Positions 14,466-26,950 of a stretch of DNA of 64,000 nt are shown here, one piece after another. The translations under genes and the position numbers were made by a program. Position 1 is the first letter of the stretch. The number at the start of each line of letters is the position of its first letter. The notes beneath the pieces were generated by a model. That model made no database searches and was not told the DNA's origin. It was given only the letters and a program-made list of their open reading frames with translations. The stretch is from assembly GCF_000264905.1 (NCBI RefSeq), contig NW_006763137.1:2011812-2075811 (forward strand), written 5' to 3'. The DNA comes from Stereum hirsutum FP-91666 SS1. Its lineage: Eukaryota > Basidiomycota > Agaricomycetes > Russulales > Stereaceae.

Positions 14466-15552
14466 GTGATTTGTGACGCGCATGATCATTTGCAACGTTT
14501 CTAGCATGAATGTGATGGAGTAGATTGTTTTCCCCTTGTATCTTAGCAATGAACCAGTGTTTTCTCATTTTGCCCATGTGCTCTTGGCTCGATATAAGGT
14601 AGTAGTGAATCTGTGGTTGGACGATCCTTGTTCGCAGGATGTAATGCTGTGTGGCCCAAGTAATGAATAGTCTCCCTCAAGCCCAAAGGACCCTCATCAG
14701 TCACACGCTCAGAAACTGGCTATTGGAATTCGAACACGTGGTTGACGCGGCGTTGTTGAACTTGCACGACGCGACGCGGCGCGCCCGCTATTCGGAGTCT
14801 TCTTTTCACCTTGCATTTTCGACAGAACTGACAGGACGACATTTCCTCGGTGAACTCTGTTGACTCTGGAGGATCTACTAAACTATGACTCCCACAAACT
14901 AGTTAACGGTTGATCCAAGGCGTCTCGACTCCAAAGACGCGATGTCTCCGGCGCTGATTTACCGTGTGATTCTCGGTGTTTGTATATTTCTGCTGTATGA
15001 CGATCAAATTCAACACCGCGATCCGCGAGCTGGCGATTCACTCTGATCTCACATCGTATGGACCCCTCGGAACCGAAACTCATCTCCGTCCGGGGAAAGA
15101 CTGTGTTCTTCTGCTGGTCAATGCTCTACTAGAGTCCCCGCTACTTCTCGGCGCAACTAACGTGGTCTTGACTAGGAGCATTTGGAGAAACCCCACAAAG
15201 TCGCATTTACTAGGCGCGTTTACATGCACAATCCAAGTGGTGTGGGTTTGCGATCCCTGGTCGGCGGCGGGCGGAGGAAGTGATCGACGACACCGTCAGA
15301 GTGTTTGGCTTCTATCTGGTCGAACTCAGACCAAACAATTCAATGCGCATATATAAGTCACGACGCGGTGTTCATTGCACGCCAGTATCCTTCGTGCATA
15401 CTACCAGTCCAGGAGACTGAACTCCACACCGCTATCTACATCTCTACTCCACCGACTGGTTTCGTGGGCCACTCAACTTGATCCTATCTCTCAGCTATCC
15501 AAGTTGCTTTCGCTCCGACATAATCTCGTTTCTATTCCACCAGTAGTCCATC
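14466..15552 (+). other. Spacer with promoter of the His-Asp-rich gene
   Basis: Over 1 kb between CDC48 and the next ATG. No gene is recognised. The proximal part holds a TATA box and a leader of about 165 nt rich in CTC/CAT triplets. Confidence 0.4.
15350..15356 (+). promoter_or_regulatory. TATA box
   Basis: TATATAA at 15350-15356, about 200 bp before the ATG at 15553. The intervening pyrimidine-rich sequence fits a transcription start near 15380-15390. Confidence 0.55.
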
Positions 15553-18142
15553 ATGATAGGCCCTTCCTCCAGCTTCGCTGTGCTTGCTACTCTCGCCTCT
15601 GCCATGGTCCTCTCTGCTGCCCCTTCGGTCGAATGTATGTCCTTACAGCACGCAGTCTCTGTTCGCGGCCTCGATATGTTGGCTAGGGACGCGCCTGTCG
15701 TTCCGCTTCCCGTGTCGTCCAAAACGACAAGCAAGGCGACTCCTACGAGCAGTAGCAAACCTTCTAAGACCTCGGCGAGCAAGAAGAAGAGTGGCGATGG
15801 CAAGCCTAAGCATAATGACGAAGGTATGTTTCTTATCCCCTGTAGTGCTCGCCTTCTGTGTTTCTCACAAACCGCTGGTGTCCAGATTCGCCTTCCAAGA
15901 ACAAGGACAAGGGTGATGATGATGTCGAGAAGAAGTTCGTATCTGCTGCTTCCGTGACCGATGGAAAGAGCAAGAAACATAAGGGACACAAGGAACATAA
16001 GGGGAATAAGGTGCGCTCGCCGTTCCAAGTGACCTTGTTTCTGACTTTGTTTCACTAATCCTTACCGCCTCTTGTAGGATCGACGGTGGGATCCGCTCAG
16101 CACGTTCGTTCGCCTCGACAAAGCCTTGTTCCACGATGATCGTGCGGGTTTATCACACTCCGCCTCCGATCCTGCTCTCGGTGGTGATCGCTCTCGTACG
16201 CCAGGCCGTCTGTGGCGCTCTCGCTCTTTCATCAATCGTCGCTCTCCTCATCATCACCACGACCACGACCACGAGCATGTTCACGAGCACGATCACTATC
16301 ACCGCCGGAGTCATGATCATGACCATGACCATGACCATGACCACGACCACGACCACGACCACGACCATATTCATGAGCATGACCATCGAGCGCCCCACCA
16401 TCATGACCACGACCACGACCACGACCATGAGCATATCCATGAACACATCCATGAGCATGACCATCGAGCGCCTCACGATCATGACCATGATCATGACCAC
16501 GACCACGACCATGACCATGACCACGATCACGACCACGACCACGACCATGATCATGACAGGCGCGACCACGACCATGATCACGACCACGACCACGATCACG
16601 ACCACGACCATGACCATGACCATGACCACGACCACGACCACGACCACGACCATGACCATGACCATGACCATGACCACGACCACGACCACGACCACGACCA
16701 TGACCATCATCATCGTCGCGCGTCTCTGCTCATCACCGGTGAACATGGTAAACCGTACGTCGTTGAAGGTTCAAAGCGCTCCGCCGTCCAGAGCGACGAT
16801 TCATCACCGGCCTTCGACAAACGCGCTGACAACTTCTCGTCGCGAGGAGTGCCAGGCCGTGTGGACATCGTTGTTAGTAGCACTGGCATCCTTCTTCGTC
16901 TTCACGAACTCAAACTGATGAATTTTTCCTTTACAGAGCCCTACCTCAGGCTTGTCGGCTGGTCAACGAATTGCATCATTGCTTCTTGCGACCGCCGCAG
17001 ACTCTATGGCTGCGTCCTCGATGAACGACACAAACAACGGTACCTTCGTTCTCAACGCGTCTGAAAACGGCCAGACACAGGTCTACCTTGTCCCTGCTCC
17101 TGCGAGTTCGTCGAATAGCACCTCACCTTCCTTATCGCCTAAGGAGGTTATGGTCATGCTTGAGATGCCAATGTTCGAGGCCGAATCGGTATCCATGTCT
17201 TCGTATTGCGCCACGTTCAACCCCAAGCCTTCGACACCTGCCTCTCTGACCGCTCAGTCATGCGACTCTGAGTCTGGAACCCCTAACTCTCAGTACAGCC
17301 AGCTCTTCGCATTCAACACGGCCACTAGCGTCATCCGTCCTTTGTGGTTCGAGGATCAATCTGCGGCCTCCAGCGATCCCACCGACACCGGAGCATCGGG
17401 TTCAGCTCCAACCAACAACACCTCCATTGATCCTCCGACGCCCTCCGACGCTTCGATGATGAGCGTCACGAACTTGATGGTCGAACCGAATGGAGACGGC
17501 CCATCGGCTACCGCAAGCAATGCGACTGGAACCTCTTCATCTACTGCCGCCCCTACACCGACGCCGTCAAGTGCCGCTAGCTCCTACAACAACGCGGAGA
17601 GTGTCATGCTCGTCTTCACTCCCGATGCCCCGGAACTTCAGTCCTTCTCGGAAGGCTCCTCGCCCGACGCTTCCATGAGATCGTCGTCGCGCGAGGCGAC
17701 TGCCACTTCGACGGCTTCTGCTCAACAGTCTGATGCATCATCGTCCACGATGTCGAACTCCGTCGTAAATGCCGCCTACGCCACAACCACGGATACGGCG
17801 TTGCCTTCCGCTTCTTCATCCTCTGCCCCGCCGTCGACCACACAGACGGCGTCGATGGAAGATATCGCGGATGTATCTACGTCTAGCTCGATGACCATGT
17901 CCCAGTCGAGCATGTCTCCACCATCGCAATCATTCAGCGCCTCAGTCGACTCTGCAAGCTCTACATCATCCGGAGCCGTATCGACGCCGACATCGTCGTC
18001 GACGCTTGGTGTGCAGGTTGTTGTAGAGCAGGCTGGCGCGTCTTCGTCCGTTGCGTCCGCCTCATCGACAGGCTCCAGTATGCCTACTATGACCCCTGTC
18101 AGCACGTCTCCGTATGAATGGATGTTCAAATCGGATGCTTGA
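15553..18142 (+). CDS. Secreted protein with long His-Asp tract and Ser-rich C-terminus
   Basis: Unknown function. Exons end at about 15822 (before GTATGT), about 16011 (before GTGCGC) and about 16875 (before GTTAGT); the last exon starts with AGCCCTACC and ends at TGA 18140-18142. The N-terminus (MIGPSSSFAVLATLASAMVLSAAPSVEC) looks like a signal peptide. A Lys/Ser/Thr-rich segment with KKHKGHKEHKG follows. Then come about 155 residues made almost wholly of alternating His and Asp (16246-16716), with a thrice-seen block of the form HxHEHDHRAPH. The tract is framed by RR pairs (INRRSPHHHH and DHHHRRASLL), and a KR site (FDKRADNF) follows; these resemble Kex2 sites. The C-terminal half has a short ordered segment (TFVLNAS, QVYLVP, SYCATFNP) and a Ser/Thr-rich region likely to be O-glycosylated. 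Metal binding by the His-Asp tract is inference. Confidence 0.75.
16246..16716 (+). repeat. In-frame GAC-CAY hexamer tandem repeat (His-Asp codons)
   Basis: Degenerate tandem array of GACCAC/GACCAT units inside the preceding gene. Asp is almost always GAC while His alternates CAC and CAT. Interspersed GAG and CGAGCGCC(C/T)CA units mark higher-order copies. The unit is a multiple of three, so length changes keep the frame. Confidence 0.95.
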
Positions 18143-18462
18143 GTATGGTCTATAGGAGTTTCCGCATGTAGATACCCCCATAGTTGTATCTTCATGTAGC
18201 TTGAAGGCTTCGGAAATGTCATCGTGTTATTGTCTACCTCTTCGTAGCGAATCACGTCTCACCTACACAGAGATGACAAGAATGCATAGAGCGCGGGACA
18301 AAGGCCAATTCAAGTAGAGCGATTATCCAAGGGCAAAAGAATATACAAACAGATACATAACGACAAAGCAGATGAAATCATAGGATACTGGACGGGAGAG
18401 GAGCCTAGATGCGCCCTGCTGCCACGATAAGATAGAAAATGTACAATGTCCCAGCATGAGAA
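18143..18462. other. Convergent 3' spacer
   Basis: 320 bp between the stops of two convergent genes; nothing beyond the expected 3' ends is seen. Confidence 0.5.
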
Positions 18463-21400
18463 TTATCTATACGAATTATTGGGGCTCAATCGAGGAGAAT
18501 GAGGAGGCGAACCATGAGCGAAGATGGTCTGTTGCGTGGGCGATGCTAATCTCTCGGGAAGGTATAGTGGAATAGTAGGTATCAGCTCAAAGACATGCTG
18601 AGCAATAGCACGGGTATTCCCCGTTGCTTGACCAGGTCGCGATGAGTCTGCTGCTCGCATGACACCGTGCACTCGCGACTCCTGCGATGACCCCTCTTGC
18701 CACGTCCCGCCAGGACCTGGCACCAACGGCGTTGGTGTCGAAGTCCCACGACCGTCCCATATACAGCGAATGTCGTTGCCGGGGATGATCTGACACAAAC
18801 GACCAGTCTCGACGTGACGAACCTCGATGAAACGACTATCGAAGAGGAGCACGTATGGCGGGTGCCACGCCACACGTTCTGCAGTACCTTCCCATTCGAC
18901 AGTATTCTTCGTACGACTTGGGTCTCCGTGACGATTGACGTAAAGGCCGAACTCTGTACGAAGGTATAATGAGCGAAAAAGGAACAAATACATCTGTCAA
19001 CAGTACTGACCGTCGTAACATAGCAGGAATTCGTTTTCATTGGAACGGAACATCCCCATCGGCCGACACGACTCGCAGCGCTTTGCAAGCTTCTCATGCC
19101 TAGGATCGTCGCGCTGAGGGATCGTGACACTCTTGAAACTGCCGCATGGGACGAGTCAGCAAAGGAACGTCCCCCACGAGTATACAGATGAATCTCACTC
19201 GGCAAGGTCCATGATTTCGAAACCCTTGGTACAGAGGATGGCAATTCTTGCTTTCAAGAAGATGAGGTCGTATGATTCAGCTGGCAAGAAAAAGTCCTGC
19301 AATGAAAAAGTAAGCTGAGTGATCGCATAGAATAATCAACGAACGTACCCGATAGATTCTGAACCATTCAGAGCGCTGCTGCCGGAAACCGAGACGAGAT
19401 CCTAACGAAGCGGGGGCTTTGGTCTTCTCCTGAATCTTCCCTACGACGGGTTCAAGAACACGGAACACGCTGTCGGTCTGCGAAAGGTAATCGTTAACGA
19501 CTTCAACAAGGAGGAATGAAACAGATCAGGCCTACGTTCTTCTTCTTCATGTATATAACCAGCGTGCGGCCATGCAGATTACCGACACTAAAGAAATGGA
19601 CATCCTTGGTACCGTTGAGCTTCTGTGGCGTCTGCGTGGTACTCGCGCTTTGTGGTGAAGACGGAACCAATGCTTCGATGTGATAGGCAAAGAGAGACTG
19701 GAATGTCACTGCGTTAGTATAGAGCCTAGGAAAGAACAATACTAGACGTGCGAACCTTGTCGGCCAGGACAAGGAATATACCGAAGTCCTCAAGCATAGC
19801 ACACTGGGACACCATCTTGAGGTGGAGCACTCGACGCATGGCTGGAAATTGATTATATAAGCCGTCGAAATCTAGGCAGGACAAGAAAACCAGACCGAAA
19901 ACATACATCTTGAATCGTGCCGGAAACCGATCCAGACACCCTCGGCGCAACCCACAGCAACGAGTGCACGACCATCAGCAGTAGCTGAATGAAAAGTATG
20001 AGCGGTGGACATATATGTCACATTGAAGACTGGACATACTGAAGGGGACGGAACATGTAACCTTTCCGGTGAAGGAGTTCTCGTTGTTCCACGAGTTATT
20101 CGCTGGGGCCGCAAGCACGGACGGTACGAGGAATGTATCTGCACTGAGGGTTTCCACCTCAAAGACCTTGTTGGACTCCTGTACGACCTTTCGTAGACCG
20201 ATTGCCTCTTCAAGTTTCTCCTTCCACTCAGCCCGCATCTGCGAGGACTCCGCGTATACGGTGTATAATCCTCCCGCCCGAGCATTGTGATGGAGCGTAC
20301 AGGGATAAACCACCCGCGAGTCTTGCGCCGCCTCGGGAGATGTGGCTGACATACCAGTAGGCATAGGACCACCAGGCGAATCGCCGTGACCACCGCCTCC
20401 GCCACCACGCAAACCTCGGAGAAGCCCAGCGCCGCGTTGCGTTGGTGGATCGGTGAAATTGGCCAATGTCAGAAGGTCGAGGGGTATAGGCTAGTGATAG
20501 GACAAATATAAGTGAGCTTTAAACTGCTAGCAGCGGGTATCGTGCATACCCTGCGATGAACATGGTACTTTGTTACTCCATCTTTGTCCTTGGACTTCGT
20601 CAAGACCACTGCGTATGATGATTAGACCAGCCACGTAGAGCGACGAACGAATAGATCTCACAGTAGTTGTCGAAAAGAAGAACGAAGAGTTCACTCCAGC
20701 CACTCCATTCAAAGCCTGTATCGGGCTGCCGAAGGAGTTTTCCGGTATAGATCAACGACCTATTCTCTGCTAAGAGATCCATGTCCTGCCAGAAGACCCA
20801 TTTTCAATTGTGATGAAGCGAACGCGACGAGTAAAGCACATACCACGAATTCACCAGGCTTGAAGACCAAGTTCGCATTGTAGCGCCACAGCTCGACTTT
20901 CTGGTTGGCAGACGTCACACCCGGCTGCGTCTCCTTGAGCAAAGACTTGATGACTTCGATGACCTGGGGGATACTGTCGCGATCTTCGTGGCCCTCCGGA
21001 CTACTCTCCATGATACCTTTGAGCAGAAGCTCGTAACGAGCCAGACGAGGGATAGGACGGTTGACAAATGACTTCATGTCGAGTCGGTTTGAGTCTGGAT
21101 GGCGCGTACATTGCTAGAGCGAATTTGCAGATCAAGGTTAGGCTTCAAGACTGCCGATTGAAAAAAAAAATTACAAACCTCGACAAACGCTTTGAAGGTT
21201 GGATTGTTGTTCATTTCGTCCACGATCCGGTATTCTGCAATTGGGTAGTTCGTGACATATTCCATATACGCCTCTCTCCAGTTAAGCGCGGCATCAAAAA
21301 TAGCTGCAGTGACGCTGTTGATGACTGGATGCTCCTCTCGTTGAATCTCGTGTAGACGATCCAAAAGACGTCGATGATGCGCGTGGAGCTCCCCGAAATT

Positions 21401-24400
21401 GTGGAAAGCTTCAGCAATGAACGCTCCGAGTCGGTCTCTTGGGATAATGGGCGGCTCTGCTTCACGCAAAGGTTGAACGTAGATCTAAAAAGGCGAGAGA
21501 CAGTTATAATTTATGGGTGGGGGGAGGGTTCATAAATAAGTATACGAACGACGTCGATGTTCTCGAGGTCCCGAACATACTGCATCTCGCCCTTGATCAA
21601 TTCGAAGAGAATCCTGCACTCAATGCGTTAGCTTACTTCCCGAACGAAAATACGCGCATTGCTATCATGTGAAGAAAAGACTTACGACTGTCGCTTCTGC
21701 TCTTGCTTCACGATGCCTTCCCTAACTTCGTCTGAAACAAGATTATGCCACTCATACTTCCCCGTCGGACCCCGACCCATTGCATTTTGGAACGTCTGGA
21801 GGTGGCACACAACCTGCAAGCTCTTGAATGCCTGGACAGCTTCTTGCAAGTAGTCGATGTCCGGATTTTCTGGCGCCGTCTCCTTGCTAATCGCTTCAAG
21901 GAGAAATTCGTATTTTTGGACATGTTCTGACGGCCGGTTGAGGAGTACCTTCAAATCCATGCGACGAGCTTCGGGGTGACGTTGGTTTTGCTATGACCCA
22001 AATATATGTGAATATGGAGCCCTTGTAGAAGTGTAGATCTTAGGGGAGGTGACGTACCTCGAGGAACAACCTCAACTCGGAGTTCACCTCAGACTCATCC
22101 TTCAGCCTCTTTTCCGCTACGGGCAGCTTCCCAATATAATCTGGATAGACTAGTCTGAACTCCGTTGCCGCATCAAGTAATATATCACCAATGCGTTGGA
22201 TGACAAGCGGCTGCTCGCGTTGCCTGACGTTCAAGATCTCCAAAAGCCGGCGGTTAGATTCCCGGACGTCGAGAAGATTCCCAAAGACGTCCTCCAAGAA
22301 TCCGTCCAGCTCTTGGTACGTAATGATAGGAGGAGAGGCTTGTCGGAGAGGCTTGATGTAGATCTACGCATCGCATGTAAGTTTTGTTACTTACATCTAG
22401 CGATGAGTTTATACTCACGCTTTCGATCAGATCGATGTCGCGAATGAACTGGGCTTCCTTGCTGATGAGCTTGTGGATGATCCTAAAATGTGCATGAGCA
22501 TCGCCAAACTCGGCGGGTGAAAGTTGAATAAATGACGCACGATTGGCGATTGATTTCGCTTTCAGGTAAAGATTTGAGAACATCGGGATCAATGCCGTTT
22601 GGCCATTCTCCATCCTGCAGTGTATTGATTGTGTCAGAAATGTTGCCCTCGTGGTGAGCATTCTGGTGAACATACAGGTGAAGCCACGGGCTCTGCTGGA
22701 GTTTCATCCATCACGATTTCCTGTGAGGCCACCAAATATCAACACTGACCATGTTAAATTAATCGAACAGCACTCACCCTTGGCCTGCGAGGGCACGCGA
22801 ATGAGTAGCATGGTGCACCATCTTGACAGCTCGGAGAGTAACACCTAGTAAGAACAGTGATGACGCTCGTCGGTAGCTCCTCCCGCTCCGGCACGGCCTC
22901 TGCCCCTCCCTCCTGATCGTCGAGGAACATGTAGACATCCTCGACGCCATCTTGCAAAACACGGCCGCCCCATTCGACTTCATAGAAGAAGAGTTGTTGC
23001 TGCAGGCTTCGAGCGACTTGTAGAGCGATATGTCGGTCTCCTGTGGCAACCCCTTGATTGATGAGGAGCTCGTGATGGATTTGCGACCGAAGTGCGGACT
23101 ATTGAAAAAGGTCAGATTTTTTGGCATGAAGGTGAATATTGCAGGAGTTGGACGTACCACAATATCTTTCCCAGTGAAAGCTCGTGGATATGGAATACTA
23201 CCCTTGACATGCGTTCCCCTCGGCACCTTGTCCCTCAGCCAGACAGCGATATTGCTCAAAAGCGCAAAGTTTACAAACGAATCCAAACCGTCGTCTGTCT
23301 CGTATTCGTCTTCATATCCTTCCTCAGTATAATCATATTGCTCCGCATCCTCCAACGCCTCTTGACTCTTGATGGCGGCCATCGTCCGTTCGAGTTCCGC
23401 AGCAAGCCGGGATCGGCTAGCAGCCTCCGAGGGTGCACGTCCGGCGGAGGCATCCGAGATCGTTATGGAAGGCTCGCGTTGGTTCATGGTCTGGGGTATG
23501 CTGGATTCTGAGATGTAAGATTTTGAACCGAATGAGTCGCCACGATAAACGTTCGAGCCACCGGTGATGGTACCGTCATGGTCGCTGAAGGTGGTCGCGA
23601 AACTGGAGGTCGTGTGTGAGGTCGACGCAGTGAAGTTGCGCTCGAGTCCGCTCATCTGGGAGTTGGATGTCGAAGAGGCGAACGAGGTGGTGCGTTCCAG
23701 ATCTTTGATGCTGTTGCTGCCGAGAGAGCCTAGAAACGAGGGTTTGTGAGTATATGACGATGCAAGGTGCGGGGACACTAACTGCCAGAGGTGGGGCGCA
23801 CTGCGCCGTTTGTACCAGGAGCGGTGATATCCTCAGAGGAAACACGTCCGACTGAGCCTAATGTCATGCCCGGAGTTGATCTGTTGGGGACACTGAGGCT
23901 GGACGAATGAGGAAGCGGAGGAGGCGGTGGGATTGCTTTCATCTCCGGAGAGTAATAAGCTGAGGCAGGGTAGGCTCGGCCATTATCCCTGGCAGCATAA
24001 CCATCGGAGGATGAGGCAGTGGGAGGGGGACTGCTGTAATCGTCATGAACACTGCTATAGCCTGGGATGCGAGGTGGGAGAGCGCCGGGAGGCCTAACGG
24101 AGGGTTGACGACCGGGTGGAGGACCGTTTGCGAATGTTCTGGCAGGTGGAGGGGACCACTGCTGTGAGTAGGAGGCGGACTGTTCGTAGGTGGGAATGAA
24201 GGGAGAGTCCGAGTTTGAGGCACGATGAGTGGGCTGAACGGGGGGCGAAGGGGTGCCAGCCATGGTATCGGGTCTGAGAGAAGTGGAAGAAGGGTTGCGG
24301 GGACGAGGGTCAGATGGAAGAGGGAGCCCACGACGGTCGCCGAGATGTCTGAGGTTGTGGAAAGGACGTGAGAATGTGGTGGGAGAGAGAAAGAAAGAAA

Positions 24401-24858
24401 GGGACGCACAGATTACCGGCGCGCTTTGCAGCGGTGGGCGAGAGAGCGTCAGGCTGGTACGGTTGGGCCTCTGGCATGGCGTACGTCGGCGATGGCGAGG
24501 ATGATGTTGATCCTGGCAAACGGGGAAGAGGCCGGGGTGGCTTGGACGAAACAGAGCGGGCGCTTGGGCTTGGAAGCGGCCGAGCTGCGTCTTGCACGTT
24601 CGGCGGTTCTACCAGGCGGTCAAGTGGGCAACGGGCTCGACAATGACAACGATATCAGCACTCACGGTATCCAGCCCTGTGCGACATCGTCTGTTGCGTT
24701 CCCGACGGCTGGTAAGGCGACTGGTCGTTGGCGGAGGAGGCGAGCGTGAGCGGAGAGTCGGTCGAAGGAGACTCTTCCGCGAAGCCGGCGAGCACCTGCT
24801 GGTATAGTTCCTGCAGGTCGTCAGGCGAAGGTGATGCGTGCGTGGCGACGGCTGACAT
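18463..24858 (-). CDS. Rho guanine-nucleotide exchange factor (DEP, two DH-like, PH, CNH)
   Basis: Rom2/Rgf-type activator of Rho1 for the cell-wall integrity pathway at the plasma membrane. ATG at 24856-24858 (MSAVATHASPSPDD); stop TAA at 18463-18465; many short introns. In order: a long disordered Pro/Ser-rich N-terminus; DEP domain (about 23330-22890; NFALLSNIAVWLRDKVPRG and YPRAFTGKDIV); first DH-like unit (about 22500-21800; KEAQFIRDIDLIESIYIKPLR, LLNRPSEHVQKYEFLLEAI); second DH (about 21690-20930; KGEMQYVRDLENIDVVYVQPLR, FVNRPIPRLARYELLLKGI); PH-like region (SGWSELFVLLFDNY to about 20070); and a CNH/citron domain to the C-terminus. The second DH is nearer to canonical sequence. The upstream region is a 207-bp divergent promoter shared with the TRM140-like gene. 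Family and domain order are secure; the specific Rho partner is inferred. Confidence 0.9.
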
Positions 24859-25065
24859 TGGCGTTGCCCGTCGGCGTACACAGTCTGGCGGAGATGGCGG
24901 AGAACGTCGGAAACGGTGAGCTCAAGCTCTTGCGCTGCTAAGTCATTAGATCAAGTCGCAACGAGCACTCAGCCCCTGCTCGACCGTCGGCGCTTACCGC
25001 ACAGGACTCCGGCCACCCCCTCCCATTCTCCTCCGACCTCCGTCAATTAATTACATACTTCAAAC
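24859..25065. promoter_or_regulatory. Short divergent promoter
   Basis: 207 bp separate the start codons of the RhoGEF (-) and the TRM140-like gene (+), so both upstream regions overlap. A C-rich stretch and ATTAATTAC lie near the plus-strand start; no clear TATA box. Confidence 0.5.
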
Positions 25066-26950
25066 ATGGCTCCCAAGGCCACTTCCTCCGTTCGCGACCT
25101 TCAGGAAGACAAGCCGTCATTCGGTTCTAGGTCAAAATAACCCTATTCCTATGGTACCATGCATGCTGATACTCTAATATCTTGTTTCGCAAAGGTTTCT
25201 TACAGACGAAGCAGACGTATGGAGTCAGAACGCTTGGGACCATGTCCCTCCTCCCGATGACCAGGCAGAGGCCATCGCCATCTCGCTCGCTAAGCAGCGC
25301 AGCGCTCCTGTACCAGACGAGGACAAGCAAAAATATAACGCTACGCCAGCTCGTCATTGGTATGGAAATCCAAAACATGCAGGGGATGACGCTCATTCCC
25401 TACCAGGGACAACTTTTACAAGGCAAACGCTAGCAATTTTTTCAAGGACAGAAAATGGTACGTGCTCCCCCCCTGCGTATGTCAATGTCCTCTCTGACCC
25501 TGCCCAGGCTACATCTCGAGTTCCCCGAACTTGTTCAAGCCGCCCAGAGCTCGGTACATCGCCATCTCTCACACCCGTCTTCATTCCTGGCGCTGAACAA
25601 TGCATAAGCTAGGCAGGTCCGAAAACGATCGTTGAGATCGGATGTGGTGTGTGTTGTCTTTTCATGCCTACATTATCCTTGGCTGACTTCAATCTCAAGG
25701 CGCCGGCAATTCCGTCTTTCCTCTCCTGGCAGAGAACACGAACCCGGAGCTCACTATCCATGCGTACGACTACTCTTCCCATGCCGTAAAGCTGGTCCAG
25801 GTCAGTCCTAGGCAACTCTCTTTCGACACTCGTTGGCTGATCATCTACCATTTCATCAGACCAATTCGCTGTATCTTTCGCCACCCTGTGGTACCATGCA
25901 CTCCGCCGTATGGGATCTGTCATCGGCTTCTCTTCCAGATGGTCTCGAGCCCGGAGCCGCGGACATTGTGGTCCTGGTCTTTGTCCTCAGTGCCCTCCAT
26001 CCCGATGAATGGCCTCAGGCGGTCTCCAACATCTACAAAGTGCGACGCTCCGAATCCACCCTGCGTGACCCATATCTGATATCCTTCACTTAGATACTCA
26101 AACCTGGTGGACATGTCTTCCTACGCGACTACGGCCGTTACGATCTCACACAATTGAGATTCAAGACTGGTCGCCTACTGGACGACAACTTTTATATTCG
26201 GGGTGATAAGACCCGCGTATATTTCTTTGACCAGGGTGAGCAAGCAGCATTTCGATAGACTGTCGTGGGCTCTTATCCTGCGATGTCACCGCACAACCTT
26301 CTTCATCGAACTAGACGAACTTTCTCTGCTCTTCACCGGCTCCAGAGCACCCTCCCAACCGATCCAAACCACTACCCATGTCATCGACGACCCTCCTCCA
26401 GACGCGTCTCCGACTACTCCTTCTACTGAACCTCCGCCGACATTTTCTTCCTCTTCGTCCCCTACACCATCCACATCCACATCCGGCGTCGCGACCCGAG
26501 AGGCATCGCTCGCTCCCATCAACGACCCCCAGACACCATCCTCCTCTCTTCCCACCGTCTCAGCCGAACTCGAAGACGCTATTGAAGCCGGCGCCGGGGA
26601 ACCCGAGCTTCCCACCTCGCCCAGGACCACAACTTCAACGATCATGACCGCTGCCACCAGCATCACCGACACACCCGAAAGCATCCATCCTAATCTTCTT
26701 AATTTAGACCACAATGCCCCTCCGGGCTGTCCCGCACACCCGCTGTTCGCTATCTCGCAGCTTGGAGTGGATAGGTACGAGTGTTTCGTGTTTTCTGTTT
26801 TATCCCTACAGTGCCCTGCTGCGTGGGATCAATGGTCAAAGGCTGACGTATGAATGATTGTTTTTCTCGATAAGACGATTGATCGTGAACCGCAAACGCC
26901 AATTGAAGATGTACCGTGTCTGGATGCAGGGCAAGTTTCGGAAGCTGTAA
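25066..26950 (+). CDS. tRNA N3-methylcytidine methyltransferase, Trm140/METTL2 type
   Basis: Predicted to make m3C at position 32 of tRNA(Thr/Ser) anticodon loops using SAM. ATG 25066 ([20 protein letters not shown]). The exons join in phase through [48 protein letters not shown] and [17 protein letters not shown] (SAM motif I). Then follow [30 protein letters not shown] and the C-terminal [12 protein letters not shown]. The stop is TAA 26948-26950. The NAWDHV, W-FYK-FFKDR-WL and QGKFRK motifs are characteristic of the METTL2/Trm140 group. An insertion of about 130 residues, rich in Pro, Ser and Thr (26345-26700), separates the catalytic core from the C-terminal strand; it is low-complexity and odd for the family. 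Assignment to the METTL2 rather than METTL6 subgroup is inferred from these motifs. Confidence 0.88.

Noticed and set aside
16153..16746. Long minus-strand frame of Met/Val repeats that looks like a membrane protein.
   Set aside because: It is the antisense shadow of the GAC-CAY repeat coding for His-Asp.
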